Below are positions 1 through 5,761 of a stretch of DNA of 8,372 nt, one piece after another (position 1 is the stretch's first letter; every line of letters begins with the position of its first letter). Under the pieces are notes generated by a model. The model saw only the letters and a program-made list of their open reading frames with translations. It ran no database searches and was not told the origin of the DNA. The stretch covers positions 1 through 8,372 of the forward strand of contig JAEDFR010000099.1 in assembly GCA_016297945.1 (NCBI GenBank), given 5' to 3'. The DNA comes from Lachnospiraceae bacterium. GTDB taxonomy: Bacteria > Bacillota > Clostridia > Lachnospirales > Lachnospiraceae. Position numbers and translations under genes: made by a program.

Positions 1-19
1 TATTTTTGTAAAGATTTTG

Positions 20-54
20 AAAAAGGCGGACTGCTAATCCATAGCAATCCGCCT
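20..54 (-). terminator. Intrinsic terminator ending minus-strand transcription beyond prfA
   Basis: The hairpin has a 7-bp GC-rich outer stem (24-30 with 48-54), a single mismatch (31 against 47), a 5-bp inner stem (32-36 with 42-46) and a 5-nt loop. Read on the minus strand, the stem runs into a short T-tract (positions 24 to 20). On the plus strand it is followed by GAAAAAA, so it points in the minus direction. It is the first convincing terminator downstream of prfA, about 440 bp past the stop, and it could end both the prfA transcript and any transcript started at the promoter at 432-460. Confidence 0.85.
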
Positions 55-497
55 GAAAAAATACCACACTTCTAAACTATCTTCTGCATCAATCTAAGCT
101 TGCATTTTTCCATCCAACACTAAGCGTGTATACTTCATAGGTTCATCAATCACAAGAGCATTCTGTCCGCAAACGGCCAAAACGAATCAAGTGCGCCGTC
201 TCTACATAGAATCCAAATCATAGGAATTCCTATTATGAGTGCATCCACCCTATAAGCGGGTATATCCTGGAGATTTTGATATATTTGATTGAAAAAGAAC
301 GCCTTTATGGAATATAATCAGTAAGGTTCTAGCTTAATTGGCAGAATTATTCATTTTAACATCCTTCTCCACTTTCGACACAACCTTCTTATATACACGA
401 ATGGATTTCTTCATGATGTGCCTTCACATAATTTATATCTTTTTCATTTTGATATATCAATAGGGGTGTACAGTGCCTTCGCTCATGCTATTCGTTT
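55..497 (-). other. 443-bp stretch without an intact gene; possible decayed gene or non-coding RNA
   Basis: No frame carries an intact recognisable protein. On the minus strand there are three short coding-like pieces. The first is a 26-codon ORF (414-334) starting MKKSIRVYKK, with AAGG six to seven bases before its ATG. The second is a frame at 217-146 reading FGFYVETAHLIRFG. The third is a frame at 186-94 containing CGQNALVIDEPMKYTRLVLD. The last two overlap in different frames, as a frameshifted remnant would. I could not match them to a family. The stretch also holds a promoter (432-460) and a perfect 14-bp palindrome (220-233). I saw no tRNA, tmRNA, RNase P or SRP RNA hallmarks. It may be a decayed gene, a non-coding transcript or a long prfA 3' UTR. 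Confidence 0.4.
432..460 (-). promoter_or_regulatory. Sigma-A-like promoter downstream of prfA
   Basis: Read on the minus strand, a TTGATA -35 box (460-455) is followed after exactly 17 bp by a TATAAA -10 box (437-432). Each is one base off consensus. The -35 box lies in a perfect 12-bp palindrome, TTGATATATCAA (449-460), which could bind a regulator. Transcription would start near 425, just before the 26-codon ORF at 414-334, and would end at the terminator at 20-54, giving an RNA of about 400 nt. Confidence 0.5.
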
Positions 498-1568
498 TTA
501 TTCGCTCATCTTTGCCAACTTCGCCGCCTGGTCCGCTGCAATCAGCGCATCCAGAATTTCCTGTATATCTCCATCCATGATTTTATCCAGTTTATACAGG
601 GTCAGATTGATGCGGTGATCGGTCACACGTCCCTGCGGGAAATTGTAGGTTCTGATCTTCTCAGAACGATCGCCCGTACCAATCTGGCTTCTACGAAGCT
701 CTGCCTCTGCGTCATGTGCTTTCTGGCATTCAATGTCATACAATTTTGCACGTAAAAGAGCAAATGCCTTCGCTTTGTTTTGCAACTGCGATTTTTCCGT
801 CTGTGAATAAACAACAATTCCGGTAGGAAAATGTGTTAATCGAACCGCCGAGTCTGTGGTATTGACACACTGACCACCATTTCCGGATGCACGCATTACG
901 TCAATACGGATATCTTTTTCATCAATTTCCACTTCGACTTCATCAGCTTCTGGCATAACGGCTACCGAAATAGTTGACGTGTGAATACGTCCGCCAGACT
1001 CGGTTTCCGGAACTCGTTGTACTCGGTGGACACCGCTTTCGTATTTTAAAACGGAATAAGCACCCTGTCCCGTTACGGTAAAGGTCACATTTTTCATACC
1101 GCCAATCCCGATTTCTTCGCATTCAACTAATTCGCATTTCCAACCGCGGCCTTCTGCATAATGAACAAACATACGATAGATTTCAGCCGCAAACAAAGCA
1201 GCCTCATCTCCACCGGCACCGGCACGGATTTCAACAATGACGTTTCTATCATCATTCGGATCTTTGGGAAGTAATAAGATTTTCAACTTTTCTTCCAGTT
1301 CTTCAACCGATTTCTTTGCATCGTTTAGTTCCTCTTTGATCATTTCACGCATGTCATCATCGGTTTCTTCTTCGAGCATAGCAAGCGAATCTTCAATATC
1401 CTGCTTACTCTTTTTATACTCTTTGTACGCTTCAACGATAGGAGCCAGATCACTCTGTTCCTTCATCAAGGCGCGAAAACGTTTCTGGTCATTGGCTACA
1501 TTGGGTTCATTTAAGAGTCCCATTAACTCTTCATATCTTCCGATTAAATCTTCTAATTTATCAAACAT
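498..1568 (-). CDS. prfA: Peptide chain release factor 1 (RF1)
   Basis: RF1 recognises UAA and UAG stop codons in the ribosomal A site and triggers hydrolysis of the peptidyl-tRNA. The product is 356 residues, the usual RF1 length. The N-terminal part is helical and highly charged (about 1-100). The stop-codon-reading PxT motif is present as PET at 187-189, within GVHRVQRVPETESGGRIHTS. This is the RF1 form; RF2 has SPF. The catalytic GGQ is at 231-233 in SGNGGQCVNTTDSAVR. The residue after GGQ is Cys, where E. coli RF1 has His. The frame is open upstream to 1694, but the ATG at 1568 has a GGGAGAG ribosome binding site about 5 nt upstream and begins MFDKLEDL, a typical RF1 N-terminus. It lies 206 bp downstream of prmC, whose product methylates the GGQ glutamine. 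The last codons are repeated just after the stop (478-509). Confidence 0.97.
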   Translation of the reverse strand: MFDKLEDLIGRYEELMGLLNEPNVANDQKRFRALMKEQSDLAPIVEAYKEYKKSKQDIEDSLAMLEEETDDDMREMIKEELNDAKKSVEELEEKLKILLLPKDPNDDRNVIVEIRAGAGGDEAALFAAEIYRMFVHYAEGRGWKCELVECEEIGIGGMKNVTFTVTGQGAYSVLKYESGVHRVQRVPETESGGRIHTSTISVAVMPEADEVEVEIDEKDIRIDVMRASGNGGQCVNTTDSAVRLTHFPTGIVVYSQTEKSQLQNKAKAFALLRAKLYDIECQKAHDAEAELRRSQIGTGDRSEKIRTYNFPQGRVTDHRINLTLYKLDKIMDGDIQEILDALIAADQAAKLAKMSE

Positions 1569-1665
1569 TTTTATTCTCTCCCATATGGTTCTTTCTAAAC
1601 ACGAATCACAAAAGCAGTTTTTGTCACTCACTGTTACGCACGAAACTTTAAATTGATTCGCAATT

Positions 1666-1694
1666 TTTATAATACACACATTTTCCGGACACAA
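1666..1694 (-). promoter_or_regulatory. Possible weak promoter in the prmC-prfA gap
   Basis: Read on the minus strand, TTGTGT (1694-1689) is followed after 17 bp by TATAAA (1671-1666). The -10 box is good but the -35 box matches only three of six bases. The 206-bp gap to prmC, long for an operon, makes an internal prfA promoter reasonable. The 5' leader would be about 90 nt. An 8-bp inverted repeat (1689-1696 with 1712-1719) overlaps the -35 box. Confidence 0.3.
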
Positions 1695-1752
1695 AAAAGT
1701 GTTTTCATTTGTTTTGTGTGTTCACAAAGTTTGCATGCGCTAACTTTCAATG

Positions 1753-1780
1753 GTTAGCAGCTACAAGTTAGCAGCTACAA
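1753..1780. repeat. 14-bp exact tandem duplication across the prmC stop codon
   Basis: Two back-to-back exact copies of GTTAGCAGCTACAA (plus strand) occupy 1753-1766 and 1767-1780. The second copy contains the last Leu codon and the TAG stop of prmC on the minus strand. The first lies just beyond the gene and repeats the same TTG-TAG. The first copy also forms a 6-bp inverted repeat with GCTAAC at 1739-1744. It looks like a small slippage or unequal-exchange duplication. Confidence 0.9.
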
Positions 1781-2659
1781 ACTATCCATAGGGAGATAAG
1801 TTCCATATACGACACGGTCAAGTCCCGCATAATCCTTTTTTACATTCACTTCTATAAACCCCATATCTTTCATAAGTTGTGTAACAGGCTCAGCCTGATT
1901 ATATCCAATCTCAAAAAACAGCATCCCATCGCGATGAAGATACTTACCGGCATTTTCTACAATCCGGCGATAAAAATACAAACCGTCCTCTTTTCCATCT
2001 AACGCAATCAACGGCTCATGATGCGAAACCTCCGGCTCTAATGTCTCAAGCACTTTGGTTTCGATATAAGGAGGATTGCTGACAATTATATCAAATTTAT
2101 CCATTTCCGGAAGTGCGTCAAATAAATCGCCTTTCCAAAAGGAAATCTTTTGCTGATTCTCTAAATGGTTCTCCACATTGACTTCCAACAAACGGGCAGC
2201 ATTTTCTTTAGCAACCGATAAAGCCGCTTCGGAAATATCAATCCCGACACCCTGACAATCATTGGAATAATGCAACAAGCTGATTAAAATACATCCCGAA
2301 CCGGTACACACATCCAGAATATGCATCCCGTCATGTAAATGTTTCATGGCTTCTTCCACCAAAATCTCTGTGTCCTGACGGGGAATGAGCACATCTTTGT
2401 TTACATAAAACTCCATACCCATAAACTCTTGTTTTCCAAGAATATATTGTAAAGGAATGCGTTTTTCGCGTTTTCGAATTTGGTTTACATAATCTTCTTT
2501 TTGTTTTTCATCCACTTCTTTATCAGGATACAGGAGCATATCATTACGTGTTGTATGACACACCGCTTCCAAAAGAAATCTGGCATCGAGTTCTGCCTCC
2601 GGCACACCGGCATTTTTTAATTTTTCTGCACCATATAAATATAATTCTTTATACTTCAT
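1775..2659 (-). CDS. prmC: Release factor glutamine methyltransferase PrmC (HemK)
   Basis: PrmC is a cytosolic, S-adenosylmethionine-dependent enzyme that methylates the amide nitrogen of the glutamine in the GGQ loop of release factors, which raises their termination activity. The product is 294 residues, normal for the family. Residues 1-80 form the helical substrate-binding domain, with AELDARFLLEAV (22-33) and RIPLQYILGKQEFMG (67-81). The catalytic Rossmann domain follows, with the SAM-binding DVCTGSGC (116-123), the acidic GVGIDISEAAL (137-147) and the diagnostic NPPY active-site motif (195-198). LIPRQDTEILVE (91-102) is also typical. The ATG at 2659 is preceded by CACAGGAAAA, a modest ribosome binding site with 11 nt spacing. 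The gene lies 83 bp after the DUF1385 gene with no terminator between, so the two are probably cotranscribed. Its likely substrate RF1 is the next gene. Confidence 0.96.
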   Translation of the reverse strand: MKYKELYLYGAEKLKNAGVPEAELDARFLLEAVCHTTRNDMLLYPDKEVDEKQKEDYVNQIRKREKRIPLQYILGKQEFMGMEFYVNKDVLIPRQDTEILVEEAMKHLHDGMHILDVCTGSGCILISLLHYSNDCQGVGIDISEAALSVAKENAARLLEVNVENHLENQQKISFWKGDLFDALPEMDKFDIIVSNPPYIETKVLETLEPEVSHHEPLIALDGKEDGLYFYRRIVENAGKYLHRDGMLFFEIGYNQAEPVTQLMKDMGFIEVNVKKDYAGLDRVVYGTYLPMDSL

Positions 2660-2742
2660 TACTTTCGTTTTCCTGTGCCATACAATGTATTATTCGCTCT
2701 GCATGATACCAGTCCGAATTCCAGTGTTTCACCACCATACAT

Positions 2743-3783
2743 TTACCGTTCTGTATTTTCTTCATGTACTTCAGCGTCCTGCATCTCATCGTCATGCACC
2801 TCGTCCTGCAGCTCGCCACCATGCATCTCATCCACATCATAATGGAAGGTTTCTTTAAAATATGCCTTCCAGTCAAAAACCGCCTCAATGGAAGCAATGG
2901 CAACTTCAATCATATCGTCGTCCGGCTCTCTTGTGGTCAGCTTTTGAAGCATCATGCCCGGAGCAGATAAGATGCGGACAAAGAGATTGTTGGATTTTCC
3001 TGCCAGCCGGATAATTTCATATGCAATTCCCGCAATCACCGGAATTAATAAAATCCGCAATGCAACTTTCAAAAATGTATTGTCCACACGAATAAAGAAA
3101 AAGACAACCGCACTTACGAACACAACAAACAATAAAAAGCTGGTTCCGCATCGTTTGTGCAAACGGGAACATTTACGGACATTCTCCACATTGAGAATTC
3201 GTCCTCTTTCAATACAGTTGATACATTTATGTTCCGCACCATGATACATATACACTCTTCGAATATCTTTCATCAGAGAAATGGCTACTACGTAAATCAG
3301 AAAAATAGCCACACGAATCAAAGCTTCAAACAAAGCAAGCAGTGATTCGTTGCGAACCACCTTCTGCAATAAAGATGCCAGAAAATACGGCAGTACCATA
3401 AACAATCCAATGGCAATCGCAAAAGAAATAATTACTGTAATGGTGCTGAAAACAGCCTCCGCATGTGAATCCGAAAGTTTATTTAGCGCTTTGTCAACAG
3501 CCGTTTCCTCTGCCGTTTCATCTTCATAAAAAGAAGCCGAATAATTCAGAGACCGGGTGCCTAAAATTAGTGAATCCGCAAAATTAAACACACCTCTGAT
3601 AAAAGGCAGTTTAAAAAAACGATTATCTCCGGTACTGGACTTATATTCGTCGGTCTTAACTTCAATCTTGCCGTCCGGTTTGCGCACCGCAACTGCATAG
3701 GCGTCTTTATTTTTCATCATGACACCTTCTAAAACAGCCTGTCCGCCGATTCCACAGTAATGCTTAGATGTATTTTTAGCCAT
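2743..3783 (-). CDS. DUF1385 (YqhQ-like) integral membrane protein
   Basis: This family is widespread in Firmicutes, is often found beside prmC and prfA in Clostridia, and has no function I can state with confidence. The product is 346 residues. The N-terminal signature CGIGGQAVLEGVMMKN (10-25) is followed by an amphipathic region (FIRGVFNFADSLILGTRSLNYS, 61-82, given as positions because of its length). Four likely membrane segments lie near 112-140, 149-170, 213-232 and 237-258. The family's conserved HGAEHK sits at 181-186 with nearby cysteines (C187, C190, C205, C212). The tail from about 316 is unusual: hydrophilic and rich in Asp, Glu, His and Met, with two degenerate copies of a DEMxxxE-type unit. 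The frame extends nine codons further upstream, but the ATG at 3783 has AGAGGG 6 nt before it and is preferred. It has its own promoter at 3830-3857. Confidence 0.88.
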   Translation of the reverse strand: MAKNTSKHYCGIGGQAVLEGVMMKNKDAYAVAVRKPDGKIEVKTDEYKSSTGDNRFFKLPFIRGVFNFADSLILGTRSLNYSASFYEDETAEETAVDKALNKLSDSHAEAVFSTITVIISFAIAIGLFMVLPYFLASLLQKVVRNESLLALFEALIRVAIFLIYVVAISLMKDIRRVYMYHGAEHKCINCIERGRILNVENVRKCSRLHKRCGTSFLLFVVFVSAVVFFFIRVDNTFLKVALRILLIPVIAGIAYEIIRLAGKSNNLFVRILSAPGMMLQKLTTREPDDDMIEVAIASIEAVFDWKAYFKETFHYDVDEMHGGELQDEVHDDEMQDAEVHEENTER

Positions 3784-3829
3784 ATTTTTCCCTCTTTTTA
3801 CTTGTAGCATTTATATCTTATTTATAACA

Positions 3830-3857
3830 TTTATATCAATTATGAAATTAGAGTCAA
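3830..3857 (-). promoter_or_regulatory. Promoter for the DUF1385-prmC(-prfA) transcription unit
   Basis: Read on the minus strand, TTGACT (3857-3852) is followed after 16 bp by TATAAA (3835-3830). A TG dinucleotide one base upstream of the -10 box makes an extended -10. Transcription would start near 3823, giving a leader of about 40 nt. It lies just beyond the rpmE terminator, so this unit can be expressed independently of rpmE. Confidence 0.65.
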
Positions 3858-3935
3858 AAAATTTTGCCCCACAATACCAACGGATTGCTACGCATTACTT
3901 TTTGAGCCAGTATTATCATTATAAGAAATATACAG

Positions 3936-3973
3936 AAAAAAATAAAGGCTGAGATTATGAAATCCCAACCTTT
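3936..3973 (-). terminator. rpmE intrinsic terminator
   Basis: A 13-bp uninterrupted stem (3961-3973 with 3944-3956, two G-U wobbles) with a 4-nt loop is followed on the minus strand by A and then seven T residues (3942-3936). It sits 16 bp after the rpmE stop, making rpmE largely monocistronic. Confidence 0.9.
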
Positions 3974-3989
3974 TACTTCTTTTTTATAA

Positions 3990-4187
3990 TTACATGCCAT
4001 ATTTCTTGTTGAATTTATCAACACGTCCACGAGCCTGAGCTGATTTCTGCTGACCTGTATAGAATGAATGGCATTTGGAACAGATTTCAACGTGGATATC
4101 TTCTTTTGTTGAACCGGTTACAAATGTGTTACCACAGTTGCAGGTTACAGTTGCCTGATAATAGTTAGGATGGATTCCTTCTTTCAT
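3990..4187 (-). CDS. rpmE: 50S ribosomal protein L31, zinc-binding type
   Basis: L31 is a small protein of the large ribosomal subunit that helps bridge to the small subunit. The product is 65 residues, typical of the family. It begins MKEGIHPNY, as most L31 proteins do. It carries the four zinc-ligand cysteines of the C+ form: C16 and C18 (TCNCGNTF), then C36 and C39 (EICSKCHSFYTG). The C-terminus is basic (ARGRVDKFNKKYG). The in-frame GTG at 4196 is part of the ribosome binding site AGAGGTG, so the ATG at 4187, six bases downstream of it, is the start. The gene sits alone between its own promoter (4242-4270) and a strong terminator (3936-3973). In many Firmicutes a cysteine-free L31 paralogue is made when zinc is scarce; none is in this window. 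Confidence 0.97.
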   Translation of the reverse strand: MKEGIHPNYYQATVTCNCGNTFVTGSTKEDIHVEICSKCHSFYTGQQKSAQARGRVDKFNKKYGM

Positions 4188-4241
4188 AATTTTCACCTCT
4201 CTATATTAATATCTCTGGTTTTTTTCACAAACAGCTTTATA

Positions 4242-4270
4242 AGCATACCACAGTTTCAAATCGAAAGCAA
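4242..4270 (-). promoter_or_regulatory. rpmE promoter with extended -10
   Basis: Read on the minus strand, TTGCTT (4270-4265) is followed after 17 bp by TATGCT (4247-4242), with TG one base upstream of the -10 box. Transcription would begin near 4235, giving a leader of about 48 nt ending in the AGAGGTG ribosome binding site. Confidence 0.65.
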
Positions 4271-4273
4271 GTC

Positions 4274-4340
4274 TTTTCTGGAAAAACTTCATTTTTCTGC
4301 ATTTCTGAAATTCTGTTTTCTAGAAAAACTTTATTTTCTG
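4274..4340. repeat. Imperfect duplication of the rho 3' end
   Basis: The 25 bases at 4316-4340, which carry the last codons and stop of rho, recur as a 26-base copy at 4274-4299 downstream of the gene. Both have the form TTTTCTxGAAAAACTTyATTTT followed by CTG. They differ by two substitutions and one extra T. Each copy can form a short A/T-rich hairpin (about 6 bp) in the minus-strand RNA, and the rho copy includes the 12-bp palindrome TTTTCTAGAAAA. Confidence 0.7.
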
Positions 4341-5612
4341 AACCGTATCGATAAATTCTTTGTTGTTTTTGGTATGCACAAACATATCCAGAATCTTCTC
4401 CACGGCCTCTTCGGGCTTTAATCCGTTCAAAGCTTTACGCATCACATTGATACTCTGCATTTCTTCCGGGGTGAGCAATAAGTCTTCCCGACGGGTACCA
4501 GATTTGGGGATATCAATGGCAGGGAATACTCTCTTTTCAGACAGCTTTCTGTCCAAAACCATTTCCATATTACCGGTTCCTTTAAATTCTTCGTAAACGA
4601 CATCATCCATCTTGCTGCCGGTATCAACCAGTGCTGTTGCTAAAATCGTCAGACTGCCGCCTTCACGCATATTACGTGCTGCACCAAAGAAACGCTTGGG
4701 CATATGAAGTGCAGCCGGATCAAGACCACCGGAAAGGGTACGCCCACTCGGCGGAACCGTCAGGTTGTATGCCCTGGTAAGTCTCGTGATACTATCCAAC
4801 AAGATCATAACGTCTTTTTTGTGTTCAACTAAACGTTTTGCTCTTTCAATTACCATCTCGGAAACACGCTTATGATGCTCCGGAAGCTCATCGAAAGTTG
4901 AATAAATAACCTCCACATTCGGTCCTTCAATGGCCTCCCGAATATCGGTAACCTCTTCCGGTCTCTCATCAATCAACAAAATAATCAGATGCATATCCGG
5001 ATTGTTCTGTTTTATCGATTTAGCCACTTCTTTTAATAAGGTGGTTTTACCGGCCTTCGGAGGTGAAACAATCATACCACGTTGTCCTTTTCCAACAGGG
5101 CTCATCAAATCCATGATACGCATGGCAACCGATGCCCCCGGAGTCTCTAAACGCAGTCTTTCATCCGGGAAAATGGGGGTCATATTTTCAAAATTCAGAC
5201 GCTTAACTGCTTCTGACGGATGATAACCATTGATTTTTTTCAGATATAAAAGAGCGGAAAACTTTTCATTTTGTGTTTTAACTCTTGTATTTCCCTCAAT
5301 AATATCGCCGGTCTTTAAGTTGAATTTGCGGATCTGGCTGGGTGCCACATAGACATCATTTTCGCCCGGCAGATAATTTTCACATCGGATAAAACCAAAT
5401 CCATCCGGCATAACCTCTAAAATACCGCTGGCTGTTTCTCCGCTATCCAGTTCATCGCTGAGTTTCTCCGGACTGATTTTTGCTTTCTCATCTTCCGCAA
5501 GCATAGCCTCAATGATATCGGCCTTTTTCATGGCAGATACCCCTTTAATACCGCGTGATTTTGCAATTTCCCTTAAATCGGCAAGGGCAATTGTTTCATA
5601 CTTTTCTCTCAT
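4320..5612 (-). CDS. rho: Transcription termination factor Rho
   Basis: Rho is a hexameric RNA-dependent ATPase and helicase that binds C-rich unstructured RNA, translocates 5' to 3' and releases RNA polymerase. The product is 430 residues, close to E. coli Rho (419) and without the long N-terminal insertion of some Actinobacteria and Clostridia. In order it has an N-terminal helical bundle (about 5-50, ALADLREIAKSRGIKG), a cold-shock-like RNA-binding domain with RNP1 motif GFGFIR (71-76) and DVYVAPSQIRKF (86-97), Walker A SPPKAGKTTLL (183-193), LLIDERPEEVTD (212-223), Walker B VMILLDSITRLTRAYN (268-283), the R-loop region NMREGGSLTILATALVDTGS (314-333), and the arginine-finger region GTGNMEMVLDRKLSEKR (345-361). 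An in-frame ATG at 5651 has no ribosome binding site. The ATG at 5612 has GGAGG 10 nt upstream and is chosen. The leader from the proposed promoter is about 107 nt. Confidence 0.97.
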   Translation of the reverse strand: MREKYETIALADLREIAKSRGIKGVSAMKKADIIEAMLAEDEKAKISPEKLSDELDSGETASGILEVMPDGFGFIRCENYLPGENDVYVAPSQIRKFNLKTGDIIEGNTRVKTQNEKFSALLYLKKINGYHPSEAVKRLNFENMTPIFPDERLRLETPGASVAMRIMDLMSPVGKGQRGMIVSPPKAGKTTLLKEVAKSIKQNNPDMHLIILLIDERPEEVTDIREAIEGPNVEVIYSTFDELPEHHKRVSEMVIERAKRLVEHKKDVMILLDSITRLTRAYNLTVPPSGRTLSGGLDPAALHMPKRFFGAARNMREGGSLTILATALVDTGSKMDDVVYEEFKGTGNMEMVLDRKLSEKRVFPAIDIPKSGTRREDLLLTPEEMQSINVMRKALNGLKPEEAVEKILDMFVHTKNNKEFIDTVQKIKFF

Positions 5613-5725
5613 ATTATAAATGCCTCCATTATTAATCGCAGAATTACCCATATACGGGGTTATCAGGTATTACATTGTATTTTTGGGATTTCTTTTAAGA
5701 AAAAATTTTCTGACTTGATAGTGTA

Positions 5726-5754
5726 AGTATACAACAAGAACTCTATTTCGTAAA
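5726..5754 (-). promoter_or_regulatory. rho promoter
   Basis: Read on the minus strand, TTTACG (5754-5749, four of six) is followed after 17 bp by TATACT (5731-5726, five of six). Transcription near 5719 would give a leader of about 107 nt before the rho start. No terminator separates this from the membrane-protein gene upstream, so rho may also be read from there. Confidence 0.55.
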
Positions 5755-5761
5755 GAAAAAA

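Noticed and set aside
220..233. Perfect palindrome ATAGGAATTCCTAT
   Set aside because: A real 14-bp palindrome, but it is isolated, not next to a promoter, and has no loop or T-tract, so no function can be supported.
55..497. Known structured RNA (RNase P RNA, tmRNA, 6S, SRP RNA or tRNA)
   Set aside because: None of their conserved sequence hallmarks was found on either strand.
1237..1656. Plus-strand 139-codon frame opposite prfA
   Set aside because: Serine- and phenylalanine-rich composition typical of the antisense of a charged coding sequence; prfA on the other strand is certain.
1569..1694. Upstream extension of prfA to the first ATG in frame
   Set aside because: The extra 42 residues are Cys-rich and unlike RF1, and only the ATG at 1568 has a ribosome binding site and the family N-terminus.
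3854..4090. Minus-strand 78-codon frame with a hydrophobic stretch
   Set aside because: It overlaps rpmE in another frame and runs through the rpmE terminator hairpin and T-tract. The hydrophobic run is translated terminator and A/T-rich intergenic DNA, and there is no ribosome binding site.
4188..4196. GTG start for rpmE at 4196
   Set aside because: That GTG is part of the AGAGGTG ribosome binding site of the ATG at 4187, which gives the normal L31 N-terminus.
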